Positions 26,750-34,628 of a stretch of 60,756 nucleotides of DNA are shown here, piece after piece. Source of the stretch: Psychrobacillus sp. BL-248-WT-3 (GTDB taxonomy: Bacteria; Bacillota; Bacilli; Bacillales_A; Planococcaceae); the NCBI RefSeq assembly GCF_012843435.1, contig NZ_JABAFC010000021.1, forward strand, positions 1-60,756. Reading direction: 5' to 3'. The translations under genes were made by a program, and so were the position numbers. Position 1 is the first letter of the stretch. Each line of letters starts with the position of its first letter. Under the pieces are notes generated by a model that was not told the origin of the DNA, did no database searches, and was given only the letters and a program-made list of their open reading frames with translations.

Positions 26750-27666
26750 CGCTTACAGCTGAACACAAATTTAATCTGATCCAGTCTGTCATTGTTAAAT
26801 ACAACTTGAAAAGAATGGTCAGTCATCTATGTGGAATAGCCGGCGTATCACGCTCTGGCTACTATAACCACTATTCTGAGGAAGCGGTAGAACAAAGGAA
26901 ACACAAGGATAAGAAGGACGAAGCTTCACGGGATATCATCCTAAAAGCTTATCGGTTCAAAAGACGTAAGAAAGGTGCCCGTCAGATCAAAATGACCCTG
27001 GAGGGTCAATTTAAGGTTGTCTATAATTTGAAAAAAATTGGGAGAATCATGAAGAAATATGACATTGTCTGCCCTATTCGAAGGGCCAATCCATATAAGC
27101 GAATTATGAAAGCCAGTCAGGAACATAAGGTAGTCCCCAATTTACTCAACAGGGAGTTCAAACAAGGCATTCCTTTTAAGGTACTACTGACTGATATCAC
27201 CTATTTGTTTTACGGAAAAGGGAAAAAGGCATATTTATCAACAATCAAAGATTCCTCGACTAATGAAATCTTGGCATATCAGGTATCAGATCAAATCACC
27301 CTCGATATAGCCCTCAATACCTTAAATAAGCTGAAGAAAAATCGGAAAGTGAGGTTGGCTGAAGGCGCCTTTATTCACTCGGATCAAGGTGGACATTACA
27401 CCAGTCCTATTTACCAAAAGCTAGTGAAGAAATATAAATTAGGACAGTCCATGTCAAGGAGAGGAAACTGTTGGGACAACGCTCCCCAGGAGTCATTCTT
27501 TGGGCATTTTAAGGACGAGGCGTATATCAGGCCATGTGATACATTGGATGAGCTAAAGAAGGAAATCAAGAGCTACATGACCTATTACAATCATTATAGA
27601 TATCAGTGGGATTTAAAAAAGATGACCCCTGTTGAATACAGAGATCATCTAATTAAGGCTGCCTAG
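26707..27666 (+). CDS. IS3-family transposase OrfB (DDE catalytic subunit, made by -1 frameshift)
   Basis: The catalytic frame is open from the slippery site (26707) through EITLTAEHKFNLIQS to the stop at 27666; an internal ATG at 26806 is the first Met. HTH_21 region near the start, then an rve integrase core: Asp in VLLTDITYLFYG, Asp in FIHSDQGGHYTSP and Glu in NCWDNAPQESFFGHFKDE. The NxxxxSFF block and the closing YNHYRYQWDLKKMTPVEYR are typical of the IS3 family. No damage seen, so functional transposase is expected. Confidence 0.92.
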   Translation, partial: KKDTIRRKGTTEEITLTAEHKFNLIQSVIVKYNLKRMVSHLCGIAGVSRSGYYNHYSEEAVEQRKHKDKKDEASRDIILKAYRFKRRKKGARQIKMTLEGQFKVVYNLKKIGRIMKKYDIVCPIRRANPYKRIMKASQEHKVVPNLLNREFKQGIPFKVLLTDITYLFYGKGKKAYLSTIKDSSTNEILAYQVSDQITLDIALNTLNKLKKNRKVRLAEGAFIHSDQGGHYTSPIYQKLVKKYKLGQSMSRRGNCWDNAPQESFFGHFKDEAYIRPCDTLDELKKEIKSYMTYYNHYRYQWDLKKMTPVEYRDHLIKAA

Positions 27667-27745
27667 CTTTTTTTAAAATGTCCTTTACTTAGGGTACAGT
27701 TTAAAATATACCAGCTCATTTTTTGTTTTACATCGACATTTCCCT

Positions 27746-28132
27746 TTAATTCATCACTGGTTGTAGTGCTTCTTTAAGTTTTGGAGAGGCTCTAACTACT
27801 CCGTATACTTTTATAGAGTTAATGGTTTTTAGTGCCAGCTCTGGATCTATATCATTAGCTAGGATGAGCATACCTATTGTTTTAAGGGACAGGGTTTTAT
27901 TCTGCTCCGACAGTAGCTCTAATGTATGTTTGTCATAATAGCTAACTCCCATATTAAAAGCTTTCATTGTCACTGCTTGATCGATTACTTGCGCATGCGT
28001 GTTTAGTTGATTTCTAATAGAAGTTTTGATGAAGTCGGTTCTGTTCGAATAAAAGCCCTGCTCTATTAATAAATCTGCCTTACCTAAGTCCACCACGTTC
28101 ATATTTATTGTTATTTTTTCAGTTTCAGCCAT
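27746..28132 (-). CDS. CopG-like ribbon-helix-helix regulator
   Basis: 128 aa. The N-terminus ITINMNVVDLGKADLLIEQGFYSNRTDFIKTSIRNQL is the beta-strand plus two-helix pattern of CopG/MetJ-like DNA-binding proteins. The remainder (60-128) is helical and unassigned, with an ALKTINSIKVYGVVRAS repeat-like segment. No toxin gene adjoins, so it is probably a stand-alone regulator rather than an antitoxin. Leftward, monocistronic; the ATG has a poor ribosome site. Confidence 0.65.
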   Translation of the reverse strand: MAETEKITINMNVVDLGKADLLIEQGFYSNRTDFIKTSIRNQLNTHAQVIDQAVTMKAFNMGVSYYDKHTLELLSEQNKTLSLKTIGMLILANDIDPELALKTINSIKVYGVVRASPKLKEALQPVMN

Positions 28133-28198
28133 CTCACTACCATCCCCTGACCATCTATTTTCAATAATTATAATAATAATTTAATTTTCAGTCAATAT

Positions 28199-28229
28199 AA
28201 AAAGCACTGAATCCTATCTTCAGTGCTTT
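28199..28229 (-). terminator. Terminator of GNAT gene 28250
   Basis: AAAGCACTGAA-loop-TTCAGTGCTTT hairpin followed on the minus strand by TTTTTATA, 20 bases past the stop. Confidence 0.88.
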
Positions 28230-28249
28230 GAAAGGCAGTATTGTTCAGC

Positions 28250-28795
28250 TCAGGTAGAGGCTTCATTTTGTTCTTCCCATTCTTCTCTTAATAAGCCCAT
28301 ACGTATCGAATCATAGTAGACTCCATTATATAAACGGCATTTTCTCATGCGCGCTTCCATTTTCATACCTAACTTTTCTCCAACCTTGACCATTCGTTCG
28401 TTGCCGGACCAGGTTGTAAAGCCAACCCGTACAAGAGGCAGCTCCGTAAATAGATGATTGATCCACATTTTAAGTGCCTTTGTTCCAATTCCTGAATTCC
28501 ATGATTTTGGGTCATAGATAAGAATTCCCATCTCTAGCCAAAGTGAGGCCTCATGCTCCCAGTAATAACAAAGTGCTCCAACTAATTCATCTTTATAATA
28601 GATTCCCCAAAAATCATCTTGGTTTATAAAATAATCTTTTTTTAAAATAAATTGCTCATAAGTCATGGAAGTGTAAGGCTCAAACGGGGCATCCCACTTT
28701 TTCCATTCTGGGGCTTCTTCTTTTAGGCTCAGTTCCCATAATCGATATAGTTCCTCTTCTTTTACCGGTCTTATATTAATGTCATTCACTTTCAT
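28250..28795 (-). CDS. GNAT N-acetyltransferase
   Basis: 181 aa. Start ATG 28795 behind TAGGGGG; the longer frame from 28828 lacks a ribosome site. The motif A region is LEMGILIYDPKSWNSGIGTKALKMWI (NSGIGT for the pyrophosphate loop) followed by VRVGFTTWSGNERMVKVGEKLGMKMEARMR, the RimL-like C-terminal block. Closest in pattern to GNATs annotated as ribosomal-protein or aminoglycoside-type acetyltransferases in Bacilli; the substrate is unknown. Confidence 0.86.
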   Translation of the reverse strand: MKVNDINIRPVKEEELYRLWELSLKEEAPEWKKWDAPFEPYTSMTYEQFILKKDYFINQDDFWGIYYKDELVGALCYYWEHEASLWLEMGILIYDPKSWNSGIGTKALKMWINHLFTELPLVRVGFTTWSGNERMVKVGEKLGMKMEARMRKCRLYNGVYYDSIRMGLLREEWEEQNEAST

Positions 28796-28921
28796 GCCCC
28801 CTAACTTCCATGCATATAATTTTATCATACTATTCTTTCGAAAGAATATTTCCTATATAGTTTCTATTGTGGTAAAGTGTTATTTGTGAAAATTACATAT
28901 ATAAAAGGAAGTGCTACTCTC

Positions 28922-30289
28922 GTGGGTGGAAATCAACAATTACAACGAGGCTTGGAACAACGGCACATCACCTTAATGTCGTTAGGCGCTGCCATTGGAG
29001 TCGGACTATTTTTAGGCTCCGCAACAGCCATTCAATTAGCCGGACCAGCTATTCTGATCTCCTATATTATTGGAGGCCTAGCTATTTTCATTATTATGCG
29101 AGCACTAGGGGAAATGGCCGTCCATAACCCGGTATCCGGATCTTTTAGCAGGTATGCAAAGGATTATTTAGGATCGCTGGCAGGATATATAACTGGATGG
29201 AATTATTGGTTTTTATGGGTTGTCACCTGTATGGCCGAAATTACAGCAGTTGGAGTATACATGAAAATGTGGTTCCCTGATACGCCATCGTGGATTTGGG
29301 CTTTAGCTGCTTTGGTGATTATGACTCTAGTTAATTTGATTGCCGTAAAGGCTTACGGAGAATTTGAATTCTGGTTTGCTCTTATTAAAATTGTGGCAAT
29401 CCTTGCAATGATATTCGTGGGACTTGGCGTTATTATTTTTGGAATAGGTAACGGCGGTGTAGCCGTTGGTATAAGCAATCTATGGACAAACGGTGGCTTT
29501 GCCCCGAATGGAATAACGGGTATATTCATGTCTCTACAAATGGTCATGTTTGCTTACTTAGGTGTTGAAATGATTGGAGTAACAGCTGGAGAAGCAAAGA
29601 ATCCTAAGAAGGTTATTCCTAATGCCATCAACACAGTATTTTGGCGAATTTTATTGTTCTATGTGGGAGCTTTGTTCGTTATTATGTCGATTTATCCTTG
29701 GAATGAGGTTGGAGACAACGGTAGTCCATTTGTTTTAATGTTCGAGCAAATTGGTATTGGACCGGCTGCGGGTATTATTAACTTTGTTGTTCTTACCGCT
29801 GCGTTATCAAGCTGTAACAGCGGAATTTTCAGTACAGGGAGAATGCTCTTTAATTTAGCAGAGCAAAAACAAGCACCTGCTTCCTTTAAGCGAATCAGCG
29901 GTACTGGCGTTCCCTCAAAAGCTATTATTTTCTCTGCTGCACTATTATTGTTTGGCGTTTTACTAAACTACTTAGTACCGGAAAAGGTATTTATTTGGGT
30001 AACGAGCATCTCGACCTTCGGAGCAGTTTGGACATGGGGAATTATTCTAATGTCTCAATTAAAATTCCGAAAATCTTTAACTAAGGGAGAAGTTTCAAGA
30101 CTTTCCTATAAGGCATTATTCTATCCCTACGGCTCGTATCTCGTGCTTGCCTTTTTAGTATTAGTGCTTGGTCTCATGGCTTATTTCCCTGATACAAGGG
30201 TCGCAGTAATAGTCGGTCCTATATGGATCATCGGCTTAGTATTTAGCTATTACAAAAATGGCTTTCATAAAAAGAAAAACCAGATCTAA
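28922..30289 (+). CDS. Amino acid permease of the AAT (APC) family
   Basis: 455 aa, twelve membrane helices. GTG start at 28922 is chosen for AAAGGAAG 12 bases upstream; the frame from 28877 has no ribosome site. The N-terminus LQRGLEQRHITLMSLGAAIGVGLFLGSA is the signature of the AAT subfamily (proline, GABA, lysine, aromatic permeases), with PVSGSFSRYAKDYLGSLAGY and LGVEMIGVTAGEAKNP conserved. Closest in pattern to the proline/GABA branch, not certain. Monocistronic with a strong terminator. Confidence 0.9.
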   Translation: MGGNQQLQRGLEQRHITLMSLGAAIGVGLFLGSATAIQLAGPAILISYIIGGLAIFIIMRALGEMAVHNPVSGSFSRYAKDYLGSLAGYITGWNYWFLWVVTCMAEITAVGVYMKMWFPDTPSWIWALAALVIMTLVNLIAVKAYGEFEFWFALIKIVAILAMIFVGLGVIIFGIGNGGVAVGISNLWTNGGFAPNGITGIFMSLQMVMFAYLGVEMIGVTAGEAKNPKKVIPNAINTVFWRILLFYVGALFVIMSIYPWNEVGDNGSPFVLMFEQIGIGPAAGIINFVVLTAALSSCNSGIFSTGRMLFNLAEQKQAPASFKRISGTGVPSKAIIFSAALLLFGVLLNYLVPEKVFIWVTSISTFGAVWTWGIILMSQLKFRKSLTKGEVSRLSYKALFYPYGSYLVLAFLVLVLGLMAYFPDTRVAVIVGPIWIIGLVFSYYKNGFHKKKNQI

Positions 30290-30291
30290 AT

Positions 30292-30333
30292 AAAGCCCTT
30301 CATTCTCTTAAAAAGGAGATGAAGGGCTTTTCT
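30292..30333. terminator. Bidirectional terminator
   Basis: AAAGCCCTTCAT/ATGAAGGGCTTT hairpin followed by TC/TT on + and by TTTATTTAG on -, between the convergent permease and S9 peptidase genes. Confidence 0.88.
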
Positions 30334-30339
30334 TAATGC

Positions 30340-32316
30340 TTAAATATACTTTTCAAACCATCCCGTAATTTGTTCGAGTCTCGTTTGGCGTAGATTTGGT
30401 AACCCGACACGCGATAAATTGTGATCTGCTTGCGGGAAACGTACAAAGCTTGTTTCTTTCCCCATTCCCTTTAAAGTAATATACAACTGTTGAGCTTGCT
30501 CTATTGGACAACGATAGTCGTTTTCACTATGCAAAATAAGTAACGGAGTTTCCACCTGAGACGCATATTTTAATGGAGATGCATCCCAAAGTTTATTAAT
30601 ATCCGTCATATCTCCACCGATTTGCCATGGAGTGAAATAATATCCTATATCAGAAACGCCGTAAAAGCTAACCCAGTTAGAAATAGAGCGTTGGGTTACT
30701 GCAGCCTTAAAGCGATTTGTGTGTCCAACAATCCAGTTTGTCATAAAACCACCGTAGCTTCCACCTGTTACTCCTAGACGATCATGGTCAATCCAATCAT
30801 TTTCCGACAACACATAGTCAACGCCTGCCATAATGTCCTCATAATCTCCACCACCGTAGTCGCCTCTTACCGCATCTACAAATTCTTGGCTATAGGAATG
30901 GCTACCTCTAGGGTTTACATATAATACGCCGTAGCCCTTAGCCGCTAAGAGCTGAAGCTCATGAAAGAAGGTGTTCGCATACATGGTATGGGGACCACCA
31001 TGAATTTCTACAATAAGCGGATATTTCTTTCCAGCCTCGAAACCTGCTGGCTTCATCAGCCATCCGTGAACATCCCAGTCCTTAGCTCCCTTGTAAACAA
31101 TCGGCTCTGGTTCGACAAGTTCTATTTCCTCCAGAAGTTGTTCATTGAATGAAGTAAGTGCTTTTCTCTCACCAGTCGTCAAATTAAGCTTAAATAATTC
31201 CCCGGGAAATACTGAATTACTAATTGCTGCAAGTGCAAATGTGCCATCTTTCGCAACGTCATATCCATAAACATGCTCGTTTTCAGGTGTGGCTGGATAG
31301 ATCTCTCCCTCTAAGGAAGCTACATAGAGGCGGACGTCACCCATAGTAGAGAGCTGAAAATATACATAGTTGTCTTTTGTCCAGGCTATACTTGGTGCAC
31401 TTGCTCCTTGCTGTAAATCACCTCCGGAGTAATCTCCGACTGGAGCATCAATTCCTTCTGTTAAGGCCTCTCTTACACCTGTTTGAACATTATAAATATA
31501 TACTTCATCGTGTGTTGCATTTTCATAAGTTCTATTTGATCCTACAAAAGCAACATAGTCATTTTCATGTGAAAAAGCAGCGCCTCCGAAATAACCCTCT
31601 TCATCTACTAATATGCTCTCTTCCTTCGATTCCACATCTACTAAATACAAAGGTTGTTTAAATGAAAAGTCTTGGTTTTCTTCTCTATTTACTCCCATTA
31701 CTATTTTCTTGCCATCATGTGAGACTGCCTGCAGGCTGTGCTGATGATTTCCCTCCGTAAACTGTACAGCTTCCTCTGTTTGTATATCGATTATTCCAAT
31801 CTGTCTATACGTATCCTTTGGCAATAGCCCTACTCCGTCTGAATGATATTTCATCTTATCTACAACATATGCCTCGGGATGCTTGTTTTCTTCTTTTTCA
31901 GGGTCGTCTGTCCAGCTTTTCCCCTCTTTTAAAGGCGCGACAAACCAGATTTTTTTACTGCAAGGAGACCAGTGGAAGCTTGAGATTCCTTTTTCAAAAG
32001 TGGTTAGCTTCTTTGCTTCGCCACCCTTAGACGATAAAAGGAAGAGTTGGTTTTTGTCATCTCGACTAGACAAGAACGCTATGTATTTTCCATCCTTGGA
32101 CCAACATGGTGATGATATACGTTCCTTCAGATGTGTCCACTGGGCCACCTCATCTGTCTCTAAATCTACATGATACAAATAAGAATAGTATTTATTATCC
32201 TTCTCATTCATTTCAGTTCTAATAAATAAGGCGTCCTTATTTGATGGAGAAATTACAGGATTTGTAATAGATTGCAGTTTAAATAAGTCCTTTGCTTCTA
32301 ACCGTCTTTTAGTCAT
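30340..32316 (-). CDS. S9-family serine peptidase (acylaminoacyl-peptidase/YuxL-like)
   Basis: 658 aa from ATG 32316 (GCGAGGAA upstream). The N-terminal part (about 20-400) is a beta-propeller with TolB/WD-like blades (SPCWSKDGKYIAFLSSRDDK, FHWSPCSKKIWFVAPL). The C-terminal alpha/beta-hydrolase domain has Ser520 in GVTGGSYGGFMTNW, Asp600 in LHSENDYRCPIEQA and His632 in PQADHNLSR, the complete prolyl-oligopeptidase triad. No signal peptide, so cytosolic, degrading or trimming small peptides. Similar in layout to B. subtilis YuxL. Monocistronic. Confidence 0.9.
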   Translation of the reverse strand: MTKRRLEAKDLFKLQSITNPVISPSNKDALFIRTEMNEKDNKYYSYLYHVDLETDEVAQWTHLKERISSPCWSKDGKYIAFLSSRDDKNQLFLLSSKGGEAKKLTTFEKGISSFHWSPCSKKIWFVAPLKEGKSWTDDPEKEENKHPEAYVVDKMKYHSDGVGLLPKDTYRQIGIIDIQTEEAVQFTEGNHQHSLQAVSHDGKKIVMGVNREENQDFSFKQPLYLVDVESKEESILVDEEGYFGGAAFSHENDYVAFVGSNRTYENATHDEVYIYNVQTGVREALTEGIDAPVGDYSGGDLQQGASAPSIAWTKDNYVYFQLSTMGDVRLYVASLEGEIYPATPENEHVYGYDVAKDGTFALAAISNSVFPGELFKLNLTTGERKALTSFNEQLLEEIELVEPEPIVYKGAKDWDVHGWLMKPAGFEAGKKYPLIVEIHGGPHTMYANTFFHELQLLAAKGYGVLYVNPRGSHSYSQEFVDAVRGDYGGGDYEDIMAGVDYVLSENDWIDHDRLGVTGGSYGGFMTNWIVGHTNRFKAAVTQRSISNWVSFYGVSDIGYYFTPWQIGGDMTDINKLWDASPLKYASQVETPLLILHSENDYRCPIEQAQQLYITLKGMGKETSFVRFPQADHNLSRVGLPNLRQTRLEQITGWFEKYI

Positions 32317-32482
32317 TATTTTTCCTCGCTTTCTTGTTGTCTTTCTTATTTCGACATTATAAATCATTTTCCTTTAATTCCCGAAAAAAAGAATGTTACA
32401 TGAATATTTTCATATTTAACATTAAGCAAAGTTGATCTCTTCATAAGGCAAACGCATTTCAGGAGATGAGCAATAAGCCGTC

Positions 32483-32846
32483 TTACTACCCAAACACCCA
32501 ATACTCTGCGGTTTACTCAATCCAACTAAATTTACGACAATGGGTCCGTGTTTTACTACAATCCCACGCTACTTTACGACAATCAATCCATAGATTACTA
32601 CAATCGATCAGCAACTTACTCAATCCAACTACATTTACGACAATGGGTCCGTATTTTACTACAATCCCGTGATACTTTACGACAATCAATCCATAGATTA
32701 CTACAATCGATTAGCAACTCTCTCGGTCCAACTAAATTTACGACAATGGGTCCGTGTTTTACTACAATCCCACGCTACTTTACGACAATCAACCCATAGA
32801 TTACTACAATCAATCAGCAACTCTCTCGATTCAACTAGATTTACAC
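32483..32846. repeat. Phased repeat array C (17 units, pitch 21 bp, 103-bp higher-order repeat)
   Basis: Keyword TTAC(G/T)ACAAT recurs with steps of 21, 21, 21, 21 and 19 bp. That block of five units (103 bp) is repeated three times with few changes, starting at 32532, 32635 and 32738. Before it are two degenerate units (32483, 32513). The 103-bp period is not a multiple of three, so the three ORF-like frames that cross the array are artefacts. It lies upstream of the S9 peptidase gene and after the terminator of the acyl-CoA ligase gene. Confidence 0.92.
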
Positions 32847-32871
32847 ATGTGCACTATATTTTAATTCCCAC

Positions 32872-32905
32872 TAAAAAAACTGCCTCCCATTTCAGGAGGC
32901 AGTTT
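32872..32905 (-). terminator. Terminator of acyl-CoA ligase
   Basis: AAACTGCCTCC-loop-GGAGGCAGTTT with seven T on the minus strand, immediately after the stop codon at 32909. Confidence 0.92.
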
Positions 32906-32908
32906 CTG

Positions 32909-34462
32909 TTATTTTGCTTTGGATGTTGGCTTCAATGTACGACGTAGTATTTTACCAGTCGTATTTTTTGGAAGCTCCTCTAAAAATTCTATGCTTTTTG
33001 GAATCTTATATTTTGCTAGTTTTTCAGCGCAATAATCATGAAGCTGCTCTTCCGTTAAGGATTCATCCTTTTTCACAACGAAGGCAAGTACTTCTTCTCC
33101 AAAGTTAGGGTCTGGAACGCCGATAACGGCTGCTTCCACGATACCAGGGTGCGCAAATAATACTTCCTCTACCTCGCGAGGATAAACATTATAGCCCCCG
33201 ACAATGATCATATCCTTTTTACGGTCAACGATATAGAAATAGCCTTCCTCGTCTTGACGAGCTAGGTCACCTGTATAAAGCCAGCCACCCCGAATAGCAT
33301 TTTCCGTTTCTTCAGGCATCTTGTAATAGCCCTTCATGACGTTCGGTCCACGAACAATTAGTTCGCCAACCTCTCCTACCGGTACCTCTTCCCCTAGCTC
33401 ATTCACTACTTTGTTTTCTACGTTAACTATAGAAGTTCCAATGGATCCTGCCTTGCGGTCACGATCTATTGGGTTAAAGCAAGTTACTGGAGAAGCCTCT
33501 GATAAACCATATCCTTCCGATATACGCACTTTAAATTTATCCTCAAAGTTGTGTAATAAAGCAACCGGTAAGGAAGATCCTCCAGAAATCGCCAAACGAA
33601 TCGTAGAGAAGTCTTCTACCTTTCCTTCTGGGAATTGGTATAGGAAGTTGAACATCGTTGGTACGCCAGCAAAGACAGTTGCCTCTTGCTCTTTAATAAC
33701 ATGAAACACTTCCTGTGGACTGAATCTAGGAACTAATAGAATAGTAGCTCCCATTAATAATGGTGCATTTACTACAACCGTCAATGCAAATACATGGAAT
33801 ACTGGAAGTGTCGCTATTACTCGGTCGTCTGTGCTGAAGTTTAAATACTCGGCAACGTCACGAGCGTTCGAGTAAATATTATTAAATGTCAGCATTGCTC
33901 CCTTAGGGTGTCCAGTAGTACCAGATGTGTATAGAATGACAGCTGTGTCATCTGAATGAACTTCCACATGAGGTACTGCTTCCACTGCTGTAGAAATCAA
34001 ATATGTAAACGATTTCACCTTAGGCTTTAAGGTAGCTGGAAGAGCTGCAAGCTTGTCAGCTGTTGATGGATCGGTCTCACAGATAATATAGTTTTCTACT
34101 GTTGAAAAAACACCAGCTGCCTTTTCTACTAGTGGTATAAACGCATCTAAGGCAATAATAGCTTTAGCGTCACTGTTTTTCACGATGTAGCTAATTTCAT
34201 CTGGTGTGTATATTGGATTAATCGGTACTGCGGTTGCACCTAAACGCATGGTTGCATAAAGAGAAATTAAGAAGTGTGGAGAATTTCCAAGTAGAAACCC
34301 TACATTATCCCCTTTTTCTACCCCTAATGAATGTAAAGCAGCCGCAAAGCGCTCTACCGACTGATTGAATTCTGCGTAAGTAGTGTCTTTTCCCATAAAA
34401 TGATAAGCAATTTTGTCTGGATTTTTTAAGGCCCTTTGTTGAACGTGTGTCACTAAACTCAT
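32909..34462 (-). CDS. lcfB: Long-chain fatty acid-CoA ligase (LcfB/YhfL-like)
   Basis: 517 aa AMP-forming acyl-CoA synthetase. AMP-binding P-loop VILYTSGTTGHPKGAMLT (about 167-184), YGLSEASP (adenine-binding), GGWLYTGDLARQDEEGYFYIVDRKKDMI and the catalytic Lys near the end (KNTTGKILRRTLK) are present. It activates fatty acids for beta-oxidation. The strong FadR-type operator over its start region and the resemblance to the yhf neighbourhood of B. subtilis support lcfB. Monocistronic. Confidence 0.88.
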   Translation of the reverse strand: MSLVTHVQQRALKNPDKIAYHFMGKDTTYAEFNQSVERFAAALHSLGVEKGDNVGFLLGNSPHFLISLYATMRLGATAVPINPIYTPDEISYIVKNSDAKAIIALDAFIPLVEKAAGVFSTVENYIICETDPSTADKLAALPATLKPKVKSFTYLISTAVEAVPHVEVHSDDTAVILYTSGTTGHPKGAMLTFNNIYSNARDVAEYLNFSTDDRVIATLPVFHVFALTVVVNAPLLMGATILLVPRFSPQEVFHVIKEQEATVFAGVPTMFNFLYQFPEGKVEDFSTIRLAISGGSSLPVALLHNFEDKFKVRISEGYGLSEASPVTCFNPIDRDRKAGSIGTSIVNVENKVVNELGEEVPVGEVGELIVRGPNVMKGYYKMPEETENAIRGGWLYTGDLARQDEEGYFYIVDRKKDMIIVGGYNVYPREVEEVLFAHPGIVEAAVIGVPDPNFGEEVLAFVVKKDESLTEEQLHDYCAEKLAKYKIPKSIEFLEELPKNTTGKILRRTLKPTSKAK

Positions 34463-34484
34463 TTTTTACAGCTCCCATCTTTCT

Positions 34485-34502
34485 TGAATGAACAGTCATT
34501 CA
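34485..34502. promoter_or_regulatory. FadR-type fatty acid repressor operator
   Basis: TGAATGA-ACAG-TCATTCA, two perfect 7-bp arms, fits the B. subtilis FadR consensus TGAATGAMTANTCATTCA with one mismatch. It lies 23 bp upstream of the acyl-CoA ligase ATG, where a bound repressor would block initiation until long-chain acyl-CoA releases it. Confidence 0.85.
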
Positions 34503-34628
34503 TAATCCCCAACTTAATTATATAAGAAAAGTTTTGACAATTCAATATAAAATGAAGGTTTGCACCATTTGCTTCCAAAGCAAAATGGGAGCAGAGTAAT
34601 AACCCCGCCCCATTCTTTCATGCATATT

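Larger units (their letters stand above)
26233..27703 (+). mobile_element. Intact IS3-family (IS150-group-like) insertion sequence
   Basis: 1471 bp. Terminal inverted repeats begin TAAACTGTACCCTA at both ends (26233-26246 and the reverse complement at 27690-27703). A flanking direct repeat of AAA (26230-26232 / 27704-27706) is consistent with a 3-bp target duplication, though A-richness makes the exact edge ambiguous. It carries overlapping orfA and orfB with a frameshift signal and an undamaged DDE triad, so it looks recently active. Confidence 0.9.
26217..27724 (+). other. Terminator split by IS insertion
   Basis: ATGAGCTGG (26217-26225) and CCAGCTCAT plus TTTTTT (27711-27724) are perfect complementary arms separated by the 1.47-kb insertion sequence. 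Removing the element restores a hairpin with an 11-base loop, so the element landed in the loop of a terminator behind the gene at 25880. Confidence 0.85.

Noticed and set aside
32466-32947. Three ORF-like frames with repeated Gln/Leu/Arg-rich peptide units
   Set aside because: They arise from repeat array C. The 103-bp block shifts the frame at each copy, and there is no ribosome site.
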